Assembly: GCA_031285695.1 (NCBI GenBank)
Contig: JAITVR010000213.1
Coordinates: 1 to 7,346, forward strand
Source: Prevotellaceae bacterium
Lineage (GTDB): Bacteria; Bacteroidota; Bacteroidia; Bacteroidales; UBA932
Length of the DNA: 7,346 bases
Direction of reading: 5' to 3'
The notes below the pieces were generated by a model that was not told where the DNA came from, ran no database searches, and saw only the letters and a program-made list of their open reading frames with translations. Position 1 is the stretch's first letter, and the number at the start of each line of letters is the position of its first letter. This document shows positions 5,093 through 7,346 of this stretch, piece after piece. The translations under genes and the position numbers were made by a program.

Positions 5093-6983
5093 AGTGCAGC
5101 GTTCCCCCACTCTCCTCGAGCTTTCCGTTATCGAGCAGCCAACGGACGACCTTCAGCATTTTGTCGGTTTTTTGCGGAAGCGAATCTACCAAAGCCTCTA
5201 AGCGCAAGGGCTGCGCGTGCAGCTGCTTTTTGATGTGCTCCAAAAATTCGTCCATTTCGTACTTGCTAATATCGAGCTCATTGCGCTCAAGGCACACATC
5301 GCACTGCCCGCAGCGGTAGCTGTCGGTTTCGCCAAAGTAGGCTAACAATTGTTGGCTGCGGCACTTGGCGGTGCTTGCGGCGTAGCCCAGCATTTGCTCG
5401 GTGCGGCTCACGTAGCGCTCCTTTCGGTCGGCGTAATTTTCTTTGGTAATGCGCAGATTTTTATCGTCCAACCGCTCCTCGGTAAAAATAATGAGCGGCG
5501 TTTTTTTGCGCGGAATGTACGAAATTGCACCCAGCTGCGTGAGCCGCTTCAGCGTTTGATACACATCGTTTGGCGTAAGCCGTATGGCGTTGGCAATATA
5601 GGTTTCGTCAATGTTGGCGTACTGCGAAAAGAGGCCGCTGTAGGCGCGCAGCAGGGCTTTTATGACCAAATCCATATCGGGGTGCATGACCTGAATTTTG
5701 TACAGCTCCTCGCGGTCGATGGTAAACATGAGGCGCGATGGATTGTCGAGTTCATCGGTAAGCTCAAGGTAGCCGTCGCGCTGCAAAAACTGTAGCGCGC
5801 TGTGCACCGTGAGCGAGTGCATTTTGTACGCCTTGCAAAAGTCGAAGAGGTTGAAGTCGTGCACCGAATCGCGCCCCGCCCCTATTGGGATTTGCAAATA
5901 TGTGCACAGCGCTTGGTACACGCGCTTTATTTCCTCCACAGGCGGAAAGGCTACGGCCGCGCGCCTGTCCATGGCAATTTTATCGGCCTCGCTGTACAGT
6001 AAAACCGCAAAGGCTTTTTTCTCATCGCGCCCACCACGGCCGGCCTCTTGGTAGTAGGCTTCGAGCGAGTCGGGCAGCTCCATGTGTACCACCCAGCGCA
6101 CATCGGGCTTATCAATGCCCATGCCGAACGCGTTGGTGGCAACTACTATGCGCGTGGCGTTGTTTTTCCACTCGTCCTGCTTGCGGCTGCGCTCCTCGTT
6201 GCTCATGCCGCCGTGGTACGAGTCGGCCGAAAAACCGTTTTCGCGCAAAAAGTTGGCAACTTCTACCGTTGCGCCGCGCGTGCGCACGTACACCACCGCC
6301 GTGCCGGGCACAGCCTGCGCAATTTTGAGCAGCTCCTTTCGCTTGTCTTCGGTGTGGCGCACAACGTACACCAAGTTTTTTCGCTCAAAGCTTTTTTTGA
6401 GAAGATTTTTTTGGCGAAAGCGCAGCCGCTCCATAATATCCTGCGCTACTTCGGGCGTGGCGGTGGCGGTAAGGGCAAGAATTGGCACATTCGGCAGCAG
6501 CTCGCGCAGCTCGGCAATTTTCATGTACGAGGGGCGAAAATCGTAGCCCCACTGCGATATGCAGTGCGCCTCGTCAATGGCTATGAGGTTTACGTTCATG
6601 TCCGCCACGCGCGCCTTGAAAATGTCGGTACCCAAGCGTTCGGGCGAGAGGTAAAGGAATTTGTAGTCGCCGTATAAACAATTATTCAAGGCAACATCAA
6701 TCTCGCGGTTGGTCATGCCCGAATACACCGCCAGAGCTTTTATTCCTTTCTTTTGCAGGTTTTCTACCTGGTCTTTCATGAGCGCAATGAGCGGCGTAAC
6801 CACCAAGCAAATTCCCTCTTTTGCTAGCGCGGGAACCTGAAAGCACACCGACTTGCCGCCGCCAGTGGGCATGAGCGCAAGCGTATCGCGCCCCTCGTAA
6901 GCCGCCGCCACCACCTCCTCCTGCAGCGGACGAAAGGCGCGGTGCCCCCAGTACTGAAAAAGTATTTTGGTAAAGTCGGTCAT
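5085..6983 (-). CDS. recQ: ATP-dependent DNA helicase, RecQ family
   Basis: This is a 3'-5' superfamily 2 DNA helicase acting in recombination and replication-fork repair. The 632-residue product shows motif 0 FRPLQ (17-21), Walker A MPTGGGKS (38-45), IDEAHCISQWGYDFRP (136-151, DEAH box and aromatic-rich loop), LTATAT (171-176) and motif VI QEAGRGGRD (312-320). A four-cysteine zinc site follows: Cys541, Cys558, Cys561 and Cys564 (KCRSQQLLAYFGE, then CGQCDVC). Between the helicase core (ending about 340) and the zinc site lie about 200 residues with winged-helix-like content, whereas in E. coli RecQ the zinc cysteines start near residue 380. No HRDC domain is evident; a short segment from about 575 to 632 looks like a further small helical or winged domain. 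This form is typical of a Bacteroidota RecQ paralogue (family knowledge, not checked). ATG 6983 precedes the conserved start and follows a predicted promoter. The stop lies inside the last unit of the tandem array. Confidence 0.95.
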   Translation of the reverse strand: MTDFTKILFQYWGHRAFRPLQEEVVAAAYEGRDTLALMPTGGGKSVCFQVPALAKEGICLVVTPLIALMKDQVENLQKKGIKALAVYSGMTNREIDVALNNCLYGDYKFLYLSPERLGTDIFKARVADMNVNLIAIDEAHCISQWGYDFRPSYMKIAELRELLPNVPILALTATATPEVAQDIMERLRFRQKNLLKKSFERKNLVYVVRHTEDKRKELLKIAQAVPGTAVVYVRTRGATVEVANFLRENGFSADSYHGGMSNEERSRKQDEWKNNATRIVVATNAFGMGIDKPDVRWVVHMELPDSLEAYYQEAGRGGRDEKKAFAVLLYSEADKIAMDRRAAVAFPPVEEIKRVYQALCTYLQIPIGAGRDSVHDFNLFDFCKAYKMHSLTVHSALQFLQRDGYLELTDELDNPSRLMFTIDREELYKIQVMHPDMDLVIKALLRAYSGLFSQYANIDETYIANAIRLTPNDVYQTLKRLTQLGAISYIPRKKTPLIIFTEERLDDKNLRITKENYADRKERYVSRTEQMLGYAASTAKCRSQQLLAYFGETDSYRCGQCDVCLERNELDISKYEMDEFLEHIKKQLHAQPLRLEALVDSLPQKTDKMLKVVRWLLDNGKLEESGGTLHWR

Positions 6984-6990
6984 GGGGCGA

Positions 6991-7017
6991 TAAAGGTAAG
7001 AAAAATATTTTTCTTAC
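6991..7017 (-). promoter_or_regulatory. recQ: recQ promoter with a perfect 22-bp palindrome
   Basis: On the minus strand TACCTTTA (complement of 6991-6998) matches the -7 consensus TAnnTTTG except at the last base and ends 7 bp before the recQ ATG. Directly upstream and overlapping it by three bases is GTAAGAAAAAT joined to its own complement (6996-7017), a 22-bp palindrome without mismatch or spacer. It fills the gap between the -7 and the expected -33, where a repressor dimer would block RNA polymerase. The remainder of the spacer up to 7104 shows no gene and no clear terminator for the upstream gene. Confidence 0.55.
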
Positions 7018-7104
7018 TCCTCCTCCTAATAGCGTAGAAAAAATTCTCTCAGAGGGTGTAAAGTCATGCTCGCCAATGACGAATTAGATGTTTATCCTAA
7101 ACAA

Positions 7105-7346
7105 TTAATCACTGTTTATTTTTTTAGTAAGCGGAACAAGATTTACAGAAGTAGTTAAACCCGAGGGCGCAACCGCCCACGAGGTGTAGCGAATATCCTT
7201 GTAGAATACGCTCACGATGTTGATGTCCTTAAAAATACGCCACTGCACGCCACGGCGGTCGTAGTCGCGAATGCGGTTGAAGGGGAGGTTGGTAACGTCT
7301 ATTTCTACCGTGTTTTTTCCCTGCTTCAAATATTTTCCAACGTTGA
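7105..7346 (-). CDS. Probable glycoside hydrolase, C-terminal fragment
   Basis: The frame is open to the right edge of the window and ends in TAA at 7105-7107, giving about 80 visible residues; the start is outside. The segment GKNTVEIDVTNLPFNRIRDYDRRG, then VQWRIF and a final W..APSGL, resembles the C-terminal beta-sandwich of large Bacteroidota glycoside hydrolases, best remembered from GH106-type alpha-L-rhamnosidases and GH2-like proteins. There the pattern is NT(L/V)E(V/I)xVTNL..NRI.D.DRRG.xW and a later W..xPSGL. The catalytic domain is not visible, so the sugar substrate cannot be named. Such enzymes are usually exported to the periplasm or cell surface. It is on the same strand as recQ with a 121-bp gap that contains recQ's own promoter, so the two are probably not a functional operon. 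The last residues KKINSD form a short polar tail. Confidence 0.62.
   Translation of the reverse strand, partial: NVGKYLKQGKNTVEIDVTNLPFNRIRDYDRRGVQWRIFKDINIVSVFYKDIRYTSWAVAPSGLTTSVNLVPLTKKINSD

Noticed and set aside
4823..5110. 95-residue Cys/Ser-rich minus-strand frame through the tandem array (CCKSSIV-like heptads)
   Set aside because: It is produced by the 21-bp periodicity, overlaps the recQ end out of frame and runs through the recQ terminator. The Cys pattern follows from CAGCA-type repeats and is not evidence for a metal-binding protein.
6048..6677. 209-residue plus-strand open frame (and others at 5349-5795 and 6082-6546) inside recQ
   Set aside because: They lie wholly antisense to a clearly conserved RecQ helicase, have low-complexity Arg/Ala/Val-rich translations without recognisable motifs, and no promoter is seen. 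They arise from the codon bias of recQ.
7063..7081. CGTCATTGGCGAGC on the minus strand, similar to the TCATTGCGA repeat near 4611, with a 5-bp stem GTCAT/ATGAC
   Set aside because: The match is short and has an inserted base. It may be a repeat fragment but cannot be supported.
7089..7103. Possible terminator of the glycoside hydrolase gene (TGTTTA-TCC-TAAACA)
   Set aside because: Only 6 AT-rich base pairs with a 3-nt loop and no U-tract on the minus strand.

Overview
The window looks like a chromosomal segment of a Bacteroidota bacterium. This rests on TAnnTTTG-type -7 promoter elements next to the gene starts, the absence of clear Shine-Dalgarno sequences, the Bacteroidota form of RecQ (winged-helix insert, no HRDC), a stand-alone AAA_14/DUF4143 ATPase, and a glycoside-hydrolase fragment of the kind common in polysaccharide-degrading members. 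The exact genus cannot be read from the sequence.

Layout, left to right: (1) the 3' end of a YgiQ-type radical SAM gene (+), closed by a strong A6...T6 hairpin that can terminate both strands; (2) a convergent AAA_14/DUF4143 ATPase gene (-), with palindromic TTAG-rich sequences on both sides; (3) divergent from it, hisS, histidyl-tRNA synthetase (+); (4) convergent with hisS and only 8 bp away, a CCA-adding-enzyme/poly(A)-polymerase-type HD nucleotidyltransferase (-); (5) about 500 bp without a convincing gene, holding a foldback repeat element, a pair of mutually exclusive hairpins, the recQ terminator and a 21-bp tandem-repeat array; (6) recQ (-), with a perfect 22-bp palindrome at its promoter; (7) the 3' end of a probable glycoside hydrolase (-) running off the right edge.

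The genes are mostly single-gene housekeeping units (translation: hisS and cca; repair: recQ) and do not form one operon or pathway. The accessory signals are the ATPase with its flanking sites and the repeat-rich recQ-cca interval. No complete new defence or mobile system can be demonstrated. The best leads are (a) a family of TTAG..TATA sites around the ATPase, including a 24-bp inverted repeat that brackets its predicted promoter, and (b) a 21-bp tandem array directly after the recQ stop. Each array unit can fold into a small hairpin, and the opposite strand reads as an amphipathic heptad repeat interrupted by one stop codon.
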